From Nitriliruptorales bacterium (GTDB lineage Bacteria; Actinomycetota; Nitriliruptoria; Euzebyales; Egibacteraceae): a stretch of DNA of 24,881 nt. The stretch spans positions 1 through 24,881 of the forward strand of contig SLAO01000158.1 in the NCBI GenBank assembly GCA_007126835.1, written 5' to 3'. The number at the start of each line of letters is the position of its first letter. The first letter of the stretch is position 1. A model generated the notes under the pieces. That model had not been told where the DNA came from, made no database searches, and was given only the letters and a program-made list of their open reading frames with translations. Both the position numbers and the translations under genes were made by a program. Positions 1 to 7,378 of this stretch are shown piece by piece.

Positions 1-1
1 G

Positions 2-448
2 CGCCGGGCCGCGCTTGCCCTCGCACGCGCCGTCGAGCGACGCGCGCCGGCGTTGTCCACGACGGCGTGGTGGAAGGAGGAGCGCCACGGGGTCTTCATC
101 GACTACAACCAGAACGCCCGCGACCGCACGGTGGCCAGCGCCTACTCGGTTCGCCACACGGGGTTGGTGTCGGCACCCCTGGAGTGGGCGGAGGTCGACG
201 AGGTCGATCCGCACGACCTGCCCATGGACCGGTTCCCGGCTCGCTGGGAGGCCAAGGGCGACCCTCATGCCCGCATCGACGAGGCGGTCGGCCGACTCGA
301 CTCCCTGCTGGACCTCGCTGCCCGCGACGAGCGCGAGGGCCTGGGCGACGCCGCATGGCCGCCGCACTTTCCCAAGCACGACGAGGAGCCGCCGCGCGCC
401 CCGCCGTCGCGCCGTCGGTCGACCGCGCCGGTGGAGGACGACGAGTAG
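2..448 (+). CDS. LigD-type DNA polymerase (Prim-PolC-like), C-terminal part only
   Basis: This is the last 148 codons of a gene entering from the left edge, reading frame from base 2, stop TAG at 446-448. The visible residues include WWKEERHGVFIDYNQNA, the motif near the end of the archaeo-eukaryotic primase (LigD polymerase) fold that carries the third metal-binding aspartate, followed by TVASAYSVR and APLEW. After the fold comes a short basic, proline-rich tail and a stop. No phosphoesterase or ligase domain follows, so this is a stand-alone polymerase rather than a cut LigD. The family adds rNTPs or dNTPs to short gaps and broken ends. The LigC-like ligase ends 12 bases away on the other strand. 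In mycobacteria Prim-PolC and LigC are also neighbours and are linked to gap filling in excision repair. The first two catalytic aspartates lie outside the window and cannot be checked. Confidence 0.88.
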   Translation, partial: RRAALALARAVERRAPALSTTAWWKEERHGVFIDYNQNARDRTVASAYSVRHTGLVSAPLEWAEVDEVDPHDLPMDRFPARWEAKGDPHARIDEAVGRLDSLLDLAARDEREGLGDAAWPPHFPKHDEEPPRAPPSRRRSTAPVEDDE

Positions 449-460
449 GCGTCTCGCGCG

Positions 461-1498
461 TCAGCGCTCGGCCGCGGCGATGACCTCGTCGAACGCGGGC
501 CCTGCCGGGGTCGCCAGCTGGCCGAACGTGCACGTGGGCGGATCGACGTCGGCGCGCCAGCGCTCGAGCCGCGCGGCGTGCCGGAACCGGTGGCCGGTCA
601 GCTGGTCGTAGCTGACCTCGGCCACGAGCTCGGGGCGCAGCGGGACCCAGGACAGGTCCTTGTCGCCCGTCCATCGGCTGGGCTCGCCCGGGCGCCGGAC
701 GGCCTGACCGAAGCCCTCATCGGCCTCTAGCGGGCGCAGGGTCTCCAGCAAGGCGATCCGGTCTGCGTCCGACAGCGAGGCGCAGTGTCCGACGAACGCC
801 AGCTCGTCCTTGTCGTAGAGCCCGAGCAACAGCGACCCCACCCGGTCACCCTCCTTGTGCAGGCGGTAGCCGCCGATGACGGTGTTGACGTGGCGCCGGT
901 GCTTGACCTTGACCATCGCCCGCGTGGCCGGCTGGTACCGGTCGGTGGCGCGCTTGGCGACGATGCCATCACAGCCGGCGGACTCGAACCGGTCGAACCA
1001 GTCCTCCGCCCGGTCGATCTCGGTCGTCGAGGGGGTCAGGTGCCACGGACGCGGGAGGTTGCCCGCGAGCTCGACCAGGCGCTCCCGGCGCTCCTGGAAC
1101 GGCGCTTGACGCAGGTCCTCGCCCCGCCACGCCAGGAGGTCGAACGCCACCAGACCAGCCGGGGTCTCGGCGGCGAGGCGAGCGATCCGGGACTCCGCCG
1201 GGTGGATTCGCTGCTGCAAGGCGTCGAAGTGCAGTTGACCGTCGATGACCACGACGACCTCCCCATCGACGACCGTGCCGGGTGGGAGCGCCTCGACGGC
1301 GCCGGTGAGCTCAGGCAGGTAGCGCAGCAGCGGACGCTGCTTGCGGCTGTCGAGCCGGACGTCGGGCGCCGACCACGCCAGCGCGCGAAAGCCGTCCCAC
1401 TTGGGCTCGTAGGCCCAGGCACCGTCGCTGGGGAGTCGCTCGCGAACGCGTGCCTCCATCGGCGTCAGCGGCGGGGGGAACGGGTGGGCGGTGGCCAC
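461..1498 (-). CDS. ligC: ATP-dependent DNA ligase, LigC type
   Basis: A 345-residue ligase with a nucleotidyltransferase core and OB fold and no extra domains, the usual length for bacterial LigC. Visible motifs: motif I YEPKWDGFRAL with the AMP-accepting Lys33, the DSRK segment near 50, motif IIIa VAFDLLAW near 118, motif IV DGIVAKR with Lys182, and motif V VKVKHRR near 196-202. It should seal nicks using ATP. The start is GTG at 1496-1498: the N-terminus FPPPLTPMEARV before motif I fits the family, while the internal ATG at 1459 would remove part of it and has no better ribosome site. No clear Shine-Dalgarno precedes the GTG; a 24-bp tandem repeat ends 22 bases upstream. The gene is last in a minus-strand run and converges on the polymerase gene. 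Symbol given from architecture and context; another LigC paralogue is possible. Confidence 0.92.
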   Translation of the reverse strand: MATAHPFPPPLTPMEARVRERLPSDGAWAYEPKWDGFRALAWSAPDVRLDSRKQRPLLRYLPELTGAVEALPPGTVVDGEVVVVIDGQLHFDALQQRIHPAESRIARLAAETPAGLVAFDLLAWRGEDLRQAPFQERRERLVELAGNLPRPWHLTPSTTEIDRAEDWFDRFESAGCDGIVAKRATDRYQPATRAMVKVKHRRHVNTVIGGYRLHKEGDRVGSLLLGLYDKDELAFVGHCASLSDADRIALLETLRPLEADEGFGQAVRRPGEPSRWTGDKDLSWVPLRPELVAEVSYDQLTGHRFRHAARLERWRADVDPPTCTFGQLATPAGPAFDEVIAAAER

Positions 1499-1520
1499 GG
1501 GGCTAGGTCGCTGCGTCCAG

Positions 1521-1616
1521 CGGTGGCCGGAACCTCCCGGTCCGCGGTGGCCGGAACCTCCCGGTCCGCGGTGGCCGGAACCTCCCGGTCCGCGGTGGGC
1601 GCAAGCTACCGGTCCG
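1521..1616. repeat. 24-bp tandem repeat, four copies
   Basis: Three identical 24-base units (1521-1544, 1545-1568, 1569-1592) are followed by a diverged fourth (1593-1616). Each contains CCGGAACCTCCCGG, in which two CCGG arms flank six bases. The array fills most of the 107-base gap between the small membrane protein gene and the ligC start on the minus strand, and the stop codon of the upstream gene lies inside the fourth unit. Read on the minus strand each unit carries GGGAGG, resembling a ribosome-binding sequence. The length is divisible by three, so all frames stay open, but I see no gene in it. A role in termination or in ligC expression is possible but is inference. Confidence 0.9.
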
Positions 1617-1971
1617 CGAAGTCGACGCGCTCGCCGGTCGCGGCTTCGATCCAGTCCACGTCGGTAAGCCGCAGTCCATCCCGCTCGACCTCGTCCTTTG
1701 CCGGTGCGAACCCGGAGGTGTCGACCACGACCTCCTGCAGCAGCAGGCGGCCCCCGGCCTCGTCGGGGTCAACGCCGGTCACGTACCCCTCGACTTCGTA
1801 GAGCCCGTTGCCGAAGGTCGACACGAGTCGGGTCGCGCCGATCGTAGCGTACTGTCCTGTGAACTCGCGCAGCGCGTCGGCCTTACAGTCGCGGTCGCGG
1901 CGGTCCGCTCGAAAGATCCGGATCGCGCCGGCGACGGCGATGGCCAGTGCCGCGGCCCCCACCAGTTCCAT
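1606..1971 (-). CDS. Small membrane-anchored protein, unknown function
   Basis: A 121-residue protein that I do not recognise. Residues 1-18 (MELVGAAALAIAVAGAIR) form one hydrophobic segment followed by a cluster of Arg/Asp, so the protein is probably anchored with its roughly 95-residue soluble part on one face of the membrane. That part is acidic and predicted to be mainly beta, with no catalytic motif I can name. The ATG at 1971 was chosen because it starts directly at the hydrophobic segment and has AAGGA about 12 bases upstream; the longer open frame adds only an Arg/Ser-rich stretch. It lies 47 bases after the lipoprotein gene in the same direction and may share its transcript. The stop falls within the last unit of the tandem repeat. 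Confidence 0.6.
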   Translation of the reverse strand: MELVGAAALAIAVAGAIRIFRADRRDRDCKADALREFTGQYATIGATRLVSTFGNGLYEVEGYVTGVDPDEAGGRLLLQEVVVDTSGFAPAKDEVERDGLRLTDVDWIEAATGERVDFADR

Positions 1972-2018
1972 GGTCCCTAGGTCCTTGCGTGGCTGGACCC
2001 CTACGTACCCAAGCGACC

Positions 2019-3107
2019 TCACGCTGAACTGTGGAACCCGAGATGAAGATGATCTAGGTGCACGGGATCGCTGAAGGAGAGCCCGCCGACTTCGTCGAGG
2101 GCCCACGGGCTACCGATGGACTCGACGATGGCCTCGTCGAACAGGGCGTTGACGGCATCCCACACCGCGCCTCGCTGCTCAGGCTGCTGCGTGACCACCG
2201 GCTCGCTGTCGACCGCCCAGACATCGACGGCGCGCCCGACGGCGTGGTTGCTCTGCCGGGAGGTGCCGAAGACGTTGGTGGGGTGCCCGGTCACCAGGGA
2301 CGAGACCCGGTAGGGCGCCTGCTCGGCGAACCATCGCATGGCTTCGAGCAGGCGCTCGTCGATGAGGCTGGCGTGGATGTCCCATCGAGCGGTGTCGGGT
2401 AGGTCGATGCGGTCGTCATCGAGGACCGCTTTGGCCGCCTCGCTGAGGTCTGGTGGACGCGGGACCTCCTCGCCGCCAGCCGAGGCCAACCGCTCGAAGG
2501 CCCATTCGCCGTCACGCGTCGCCAAGCGTATGTCGAGCACACGGGTGACCGAGCGTGGCTCTCCACCGTCGCTCACGCGCTGGCGCAAGATCACCATGAC
2601 CGAGCACGACGTGGCCTCGTCGTGCGGGTCGAGGCCGCCGAGCTGGGCGTACACGACCTGTCCGGTGGCGTTGGCCCCTGGATGGTGCAGCGGCTGGGCG
2701 ATGTCGATCGTCTCTTCGTCGTCGCTGCCGGTCGCCCGCTGGGTGGCGTCGGCGATCGTCTCGTCGTGGGAGTACGTGGCCAACTCCTGGGCGATGCGCC
2801 CTGCTCGCCGCTTCGCGTTGGGGTGCACCTCCCCGGCGAGGGGTTCGTACGGCTCCACGGCTGGGAGCGCTTCGGGCACCCCGGTGGGGTCAGCTGTGGG
2901 CTCCGCGGTGGGTTCGGGCGTCGGGTCGGGAGTCGCTTCCGGCGTTCGAGCCGATGCGCGCGGCTGGCGGGTCCGCCCCTCGGTGGGTGTGGGCCCGTCC
3001 TCGACGCTGTGGCGTGGTGGCGGCGCGTCACCTTCGCCGCCACGGGAGCAGCCCGCAACGGCGGCCGCCGCCAGCACGGCGAGCAGACGTCTTCGAGACA
3101 GCCGCAC
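2019..3107 (-). CDS. Lipoprotein with M15-peptidase-like C-terminal domain
   Basis: A 362-residue exported lipoprotein. The N-terminus has three arginines, a hydrophobic run and the lipobox VAGC (Cys20). Residues about 38-82 are a Pro/Thr/Glu-rich spacer with DPTPEPTAEPTADPT repeats, likely a wall-spanning linker. The C-terminal region has SNHAVGRAVDVWAV (Ser286-Val299), matching the SxHxxGxAxD zinc motif of M15/VanY-type D-Ala-D-Ala peptidases (His288, Asp295), and HLDHLHLGF near 350-358, matching the second zinc-binding HxH. This suggests a zinc peptidase fold acting on peptidoglycan peptides. The usual catalytic Glu between the motifs is not obvious; Asp352 just before HLH may take part. 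The start is GTG at 3107 with a weak ribosome site. It sits 32 bases after the GNAT gene. The middle region (85-250) is not recognised. Confidence 0.72.
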   Translation of the reverse strand: MRLSRRRLLAVLAAAAVAGCSRGGEGDAPPPRHSVEDGPTPTEGRTRQPRASARTPEATPDPTPEPTAEPTADPTGVPEALPAVEPYEPLAGEVHPNAKRRAGRIAQELATYSHDETIADATQRATGSDDEETIDIAQPLHHPGANATGQVVYAQLGGLDPHDEATSCSVMVILRQRVSDGGEPRSVTRVLDIRLATRDGEWAFERLASAGGEEVPRPPDLSEAAKAVLDDDRIDLPDTARWDIHASLIDERLLEAMRWFAEQAPYRVSSLVTGHPTNVFGTSRQSNHAVGRAVDVWAVDSEPVVTQQPEQRGAVWDAVNALFDEAIVESIGSPWALDEVGGLSFSDPVHLDHLHLGFHSSA

Positions 3108-3139
3108 GGCTTCGATACTGTCCCCCGAGGGTCCAGACC

Positions 3140-3823
3140 TCAGCGCAACCTCCGTGTGTAACGGTCGAATTGCTCACCGTCCATGTTGCTGCTGCCTCCG
3201 CCGAACTGCCATCCGTGGTGCAGGTAGAAGCCGCCCGCCCCGGCGTCACCCGACAGCGTGAGCAGCTGCGCGAACATCGACCCCGCGTGGCATGCCTTCT
3301 CTTCGAAGTCGGTGACGAGCTGGCGGCCCACCCCGCGGCCCTGCGCCCACCCCGCGACGACCACGTGGGTGAGGTCGGCGACCGGGCCGGCGACGGCGGC
3401 AGCGCCACCAGGAGCTCGTTGCTTCGCCAGACGCCGCATGCTTCGGGTGTAGGGGACGAGCCTGGTGCGAGAGAACCGCCACAGCTCACCGGGTCGCACG
3501 GTGAGCGCGGCCACGCCCCTCGCGGCCAGCCCTGGTCCTCGGTGGCGCAGCACCCATCGGTAGTGGGCGCGGGTACCGAGGGAACCCACGAGGACGCCGG
3601 CCACGTCACCGTCGACGACCGCCACGCGGGCCACCGCGTGCGGGCTATCGGCAAACGTCCGGTAGTACGCCGCCAAGAACGGCGAGCCCAGACGCGTGAA
3701 CAGGCCGTGGGGCAACAACGCGCAATGGAGCCGTGCGGCGTCGTGGGCGTCGGCCCGTCGCAGGTCACGGAGCCTGACGTCGGACGTCCCGGCATGGTCG
3801 AACGGGCGATAGCTCAAGCTCAT
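3140..3823 (-). CDS. GNAT-family N-acetyltransferase
   Basis: A 227-residue protein with the GNAT acetyl-CoA site: motif A VVVAGWAQGRGVGRQLV (about 154-170, with the Q/R-x-x-G-x-G/A loop as QGRGVG) followed by a helix, and FYLHHGW (199-205), the typical beta5/alpha4 segment. It should transfer an acyl group from acyl-CoA to an amine; the substrate cannot be told. The ATG at 3823 is preferred over a TTG at 3850 because the sequence between adds only MPRPERPTT. A GGAG lies upstream of the ATG but somewhat far. The gene lies 85 bases after the ABC permease and just before the lipoprotein, same strand, so read-through from the TetR promoter is possible. Confidence 0.85.
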   Translation of the reverse strand: MSLSYRPFDHAGTSDVRLRDLRRADAHDAARLHCALLPHGLFTRLGSPFLAAYYRTFADSPHAVARVAVVDGDVAGVLVGSLGTRAHYRWVLRHRGPGLAARGVAALTVRPGELWRFSRTRLVPYTRSMRRLAKQRAPGGAAAVAGPVADLTHVVVAGWAQGRGVGRQLVTDFEEKACHAGSMFAQLLTLSGDAGAGGFYLHHGWQFGGGSSNMDGEQFDRYTRRLR

Positions 3824-3908
3824 GGTGGTCGGTCGCTCCGGGCGGGGCAACGATCGTATCTACTGCCTCGCGACGACGCTGCAACCCGCGCGGGCAGACC
3901 CGCACTCG

Positions 3909-5564
3909 TCATGTGGGCGATTGCACGTCACGGCGACCGAACGCCGCGATCCCGCCGGCGAGCAGGACGGCGGCCAGCAGGGTCAGCGCAGCCAGCGGTG
4001 TCACCAAGAGGTCCTCGGCGGGGTACTGCGCGACGTGGCCGAACGGGGACAGGTTGTCCATCCACCCGGGGAAGTCGAGGAACGCGCCGAGGTAAAGCAC
4101 GAGGAAGGAGTAGGCCACCAGTGCCCAGACCAAGGGGATCACACGTGGCACGACACCGAACAGGAGCACGACCACCCCCGCGACGGTCCACAGGGCGGGG
4201 ACGTAGCTCACGCCGGCGAGCAGCAGCCGCGGCACGAGCCCCGGGTCCTCGGTGGAAGCCGCCCCGGCCAGGCCGAGGCCGAGCGCCCCCGCCGCCAGTA
4301 CCAGGCCGCTGCCTGCCAGCACCACCGCGACGTGGCTGCCCACCCAGCGGGACCGCGACAGCGCCGTTGCCAGGACCGGCTCGGCCCGGCCGGCGGTCTC
4401 CTCGCTGCGGGTCTTCTGCGCGGCGATGATGGCGTAGGCCGACGCGATGATCGCCATGACCATGGTGACCATCCCGGCGAACGCCTCGACGATCGAGACA
4501 TCGGTCTCAGGAAGCATCTCGCCGAGCACGTCGATCTCGGCGAACCACTGGTCGGCCTCGCCGAGCACGGAGCCGTACATGACGCCGAGCACGAACAGCG
4601 CCGTCATCCAGCCGATGAGGTTGGCGCGCTGCAGGCGCACCGCGGATCCGAAGGGGGTGGCCAGGGACGACGACGCGGTGGCACGTCCCCTCCGGGGAGG
4701 ACGCAGGCCGGCCCCGACGTCGCGGCGAGTGCTGAGCGCCACGCCGACGGCGATGAGGGCGGGGGTGACCACGAGCGCGATCACCAACGGCCACCAGCGG
4801 TCGGTGACGTAGACCTCGGTGGCTTGTGCCCAGCCGATCGGCGACAGCCACGACAGCGCCTGTGGACCGACGTCGCCGATCGCGCGGAGCATGTACGCGA
4901 CGCCGAGCACGCCGATGCCGATGCCCGCCGCGCCGCGCGCGTACTCGGTGATCTGGACGGCGATCACCGCGACGCCGGCGAATGTTACGCCGACCGCCGC
5001 GTGCGCCGCGCCGTACAGCACTGAGCCGGGCCAATCGAGGCTGTCGACGCCGAGGGCGCCCAGCGCCACGGCGAGCAGGACCGCCGTTGCGGCGTTTGCG
5101 ATCGTCGCGACCAGGAGCGCTGCAGCGGTTGTCGCGTGGCGTCCGACGATGGCTGCGCGGACGAGCTCGGCCCGGCCGGTGGCTTCCTCGGCGCGGGTGT
5201 GGCGAACGACGAGCAGCACGCTCATCAAGCCAACCGCGAGCGCGGTAGCCCACAGCATCTGCTGGCCCATTATCGCCCCGAAGGTGTAGTCGGCGATTCC
5301 GGCGTGGTTCTCGCCGGTCATCGCGACCGCGGCCGGGCTCTCCATGGTCTGCGCGAGCGCCTGCCGGTCCCTCTCGTCGGGGTACAGGCCGGGAAACGCC
5401 GCTGCGACAATCGCTGACAGGCCTGAGATCACGCCGACCCACACGACGATGCGGACCCGGTCGCGACGCAGCATGAGTCCGGCAAGCGCCCCGGCGCCGG
5501 TCAGCGACCCGGTGGCCGACCGCGTCGAGGCAGGCGCTGGCGGCCGGGTGGCGGTGGCGGTCAT
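3909..5564 (-). CDS. ABC exporter permease, two-fold internal repeat
   Basis: A 551-residue integral membrane protein with about twelve hydrophobic segments, encoded directly after its ATPase with a 4-base ATGA overlap (5561-5564), so the two are translationally coupled. Its halves resemble one another: RHTRAEEATGRAELV (121-135) repeats as QKTRSEETAGRAEPV (383-397), each after a hydrophobic segment, and both halves end in a loop with LSPIGW or LSPFGH and then RRDV. This fits the large actinobacterial ABC-2-type drug or polyketide exporters in which one polypeptide carries two transmembrane halves. It forms the membrane channel of an efflux pump; the exported compound is unknown. The TetR regulator heads the unit. 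Confidence 0.88.
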   Translation of the reverse strand: MTATATRPPAPASTRSATGSLTGAGALAGLMLRRDRVRIVVWVGVISGLSAIVAAAFPGLYPDERDRQALAQTMESPAAVAMTGENHAGIADYTFGAIMGQQMLWATALAVGLMSVLLVVRHTRAEEATGRAELVRAAIVGRHATTAAALLVATIANAATAVLLAVALGALGVDSLDWPGSVLYGAAHAAVGVTFAGVAVIAVQITEYARGAAGIGIGVLGVAYMLRAIGDVGPQALSWLSPIGWAQATEVYVTDRWWPLVIALVVTPALIAVGVALSTRRDVGAGLRPPRRGRATASSSLATPFGSAVRLQRANLIGWMTALFVLGVMYGSVLGEADQWFAEIDVLGEMLPETDVSIVEAFAGMVTMVMAIIASAYAIIAAQKTRSEETAGRAEPVLATALSRSRWVGSHVAVVLAGSGLVLAAGALGLGLAGAASTEDPGLVPRLLLAGVSYVPALWTVAGVVVLLFGVVPRVIPLVWALVAYSFLVLYLGAFLDFPGWMDNLSPFGHVAQYPAEDLLVTPLAALTLLAAVLLAGGIAAFGRRDVQSPT

Positions 5565-6484
5565 CGTGGGGTCTTGCCAGCCCGGTTGCCGTTGTCGGCG
5601 TGCTCGTCGCCGTAGTGACGCAACAGCAGCTGCTCGAGCGTGGGAGGGTGCGAGGTGAGCGCGCGGATCCCGAGGTTCGACAGCTGAGCGATCGCGGCGT
5701 CGAGGTGCTCGCCGTCGACGTCGAAGCGCGCTCGGCCGTCGCGCACTTCAAGGTCGTGCACCCCCGGCAGGGTCCGGAGCGAGTCAGCGGGACGCGCGGT
5801 CTCGGCCGACACCGTCGTGCGGGTCAGGTGACGCAGCTGGCTCAACGTGCCGGTCTCGACGATCCTGCCCAGCCGGATGATCGACACCTGGTCGGCGAGC
5901 ACCTCGACCTGGGCGAGGATGTGGCTCGACAGCAGGACCGTGGCCCCGGCTGCGCGGACCTCGTGAATGCAGTCCTGGAACACCGCTTCCATCAGCGGAT
6001 CCAGTCCAGCGGTGGGCTCGTCCATGAGGAACAGGTCCGCGTCGCCGGCGAGCGCTGCGACCAAGGCCACCTTCTGCCGGTTGCCCTTGGAGTAGGTCCG
6101 GCCCTTCTTGGTGGGGTCGAGGTCGAAGCGCTCGCACAGCCGGTCGCGCTTGGCTGGGTCGAGGCCGCCACGTAGCCGGCCGAGCAGGTCGATGGCCTCA
6201 CCACCGGAGAGGTTCGGCCACAGCTCGACGTCGCCGGGCACGTACGCCATGCGGCGGTGCAGCGCGACTGCGTCGTCCCAGGGGTCGCCTCCGAGCACCC
6301 GGGCCGTGCCGCCGTCGGCCCGCAACAGGCCCAGCAGTATCCGGATCGCGGTCGTCTTGCCGGCGCCGTTGGGGCCAAGGAACCCGTGCACTTCCCCGCG
6401 TTGCACCTCGAGGTCGAGCCCGTCGAGTGCTTTGACCTGTCCGTAGGACTTCTCGAGCTCGCGGACTTCGATTGCCTGCACCAT
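5561..6484 (-). CDS. ABC exporter ATP-binding protein
   Basis: A 307-residue ATPase: Walker A GPNGAGKTT (38-46), signature YSKGNRQKVAL (131-141), Walker B LFLMDEP with catalytic Glu156, D-loop AGLDP and H-loop SSH. The signature SKGNRQ replaces the common LSGGQ, as seen in many drug-export ATPases partnered with two-half permeases. It hydrolyses ATP to drive the permease encoded next. The C-terminal 80 residues beyond the ATPase core (SAETARPADSLRTLPGV onward) are typical of this exporter group. The start is ATG at 6484, at the head of the conserved MVQAIEVRELEKSYG; upstream open frame is Arg-rich and shadows the regulator gene. It begins 11 bases after the TetR stop. Confidence 0.93.
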   Translation of the reverse strand: MVQAIEVRELEKSYGQVKALDGLDLEVQRGEVHGFLGPNGAGKTTAIRILLGLLRADGGTARVLGGDPWDDAVALHRRMAYVPGDVELWPNLSGGEAIDLLGRLRGGLDPAKRDRLCERFDLDPTKKGRTYSKGNRQKVALVAALAGDADLFLMDEPTAGLDPLMEAVFQDCIHEVRAAGATVLLSSHILAQVEVLADQVSIIRLGRIVETGTLSQLRHLTRTTVSAETARPADSLRTLPGVHDLEVRDGRARFDVDGEHLDAAIAQLSNLGIRALTSHPPTLEQLLLRHYGDEHADNGNRAGKTPR

Positions 6485-6495
6485 GGTGGCTTCCC

Positions 6496-7167
6496 TCACG
6501 ATCGGTCGCGCTCGGCGGCGAGGGTCTGTGCGGCCTCGCGCATCTGGTCGAACAGCGGCTCGGTGATCACCCCGTGCGTCAGGACCTCGCCGGCGGCAAG
6601 CGCCCACGGCAGAAGCTCGGCCGGGTCCGATGCGGTCAAGTCCGCGCCCAGCAGGCGCTCCACGTGCTCGTGGAGCACCAACGCCCCGAAGTGCCACATC
6701 AGCATCACGACGGCTCGCTCCCGGGGGGCGCTCGTCGGTTTCACGACCCCGTGCTCGACGCCTTGCTGCAGGTACCCGACGGCGTCGTCGACGAGCTCGT
6801 CGAGCAGGGTGGCGACGTGCTCGGAACCGTCGGCCAGGGTCCGCGCCAGGTAGCGCAGCAACGGGGGACCTTGCCCCAACTGGCGCAAGCCGGCCAACGG
6901 ATCAAGGCTGCCAGTCATCGCCGCGCTCTTGCTCGTCCGGATCACCGACGCGACGTGGTGGTCGCAGGCGACGCGCAAGCCATCCTTCGACCCGAAATGG
7001 TGCACGACCAGCGGCGCTGAGACCCCCGCGTCCTCGGCCACCGCGCGCAGCGTCGTGCTGGCTACACCGTCGGCGGCGAACCGCGCGATGGCCGCGTCGC
7101 GTATCCGCGCCCGCGCGGTGAGATCAGCGTCTCCTAGCGGGGGCGGCGGGCTGGTCGTGGTGCCCAC
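6496..7167 (-). CDS. TetR/AcrR-family transcriptional regulator
   Basis: A 223-residue regulator. The N-terminal region RIRDAAIARFAADGVASTT followed by LRAVAEDAGVSAPLVVHHF (helix-turn-helix about 38-58) is the TetR DNA-binding domain; the C-terminal 150 residues form the variable ligand and dimer domain. The start is GTG at 7167 with AGGA 8 bases upstream. It is first in the unit with the ABC ATPase and permease, so it probably represses its own exporter operon and is released by an exported compound. A pseudo-palindrome lies between the -35 and -10 of its promoter (7213-7234), which supports autoregulation. The ligand is unknown. Confidence 0.92.
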   Translation of the reverse strand: MGTTTSPPPPLGDADLTARARIRDAAIARFAADGVASTTLRAVAEDAGVSAPLVVHHFGSKDGLRVACDHHVASVIRTSKSAAMTGSLDPLAGLRQLGQGPPLLRYLARTLADGSEHVATLLDELVDDAVGYLQQGVEHGVVKPTSAPRERAVVMLMWHFGALVLHEHVERLLGADLTASDPAELLPWALAAGEVLTHGVITEPLFDQMREAAQTLAAERDRS

Positions 7168-7209
7168 GGGGGCGTCCTGTCGAGCGTTCTGGTTCCTGAA
7201 TGCTCGTAC

Positions 7210-7239
7210 AAGATACTTAATGTGCGTTCAGTATGTCAA
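7210..7239 (-). promoter_or_regulatory. TetR-operon promoter with overlapping operator
   Basis: On the minus strand a perfect -35 TTGACA (7239-7234) is followed by an 18-base spacer and TATCTT (7215-7210, 4 of 6 bases of the -10 consensus), about 43 bases before the TetR start codon. A 22-base pseudo-palindrome (7213-7234) with half sites ATACTTAATG and CGTTCAGTAT, 8 of 11 pairs matching, occupies the spacer and touches both hexamers. This is the classical position for a TetR-family autorepressor site. The segment is AT-rich compared with its surroundings. Whether the divergent phospholipase gene, about 145 bases away, is also controlled is unknown. Confidence 0.7.
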
Positions 7240-7378
7240 GGGACAGGCGCTGCCGGCTCGCCGGCCGGGTGTATCGAGCGTGAAGGTGGGAAGGGCTAGG
7301 TGATCTTCGGGACCGCGTCCGGAGGCGACACCGCGAAGCGCCCGTCGGGGCGCCCACACAGGCCCGACAGGAAACCTC

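Noticed and set aside
2..448. A broken ligD copy
   Set aside because: The polymerase domain ends with a normal tail and stop, as in stand-alone Prim-PolC proteins, and no remnants of phosphoesterase or ligase domains follow on that strand.
3822..5024. 400-codon plus-strand open frame opposite the ABC permease
   Set aside because: Composition is His/Gln/Arg/Asp-rich with no domain or ribosome site; the opposite strand encodes a clear membrane protein.
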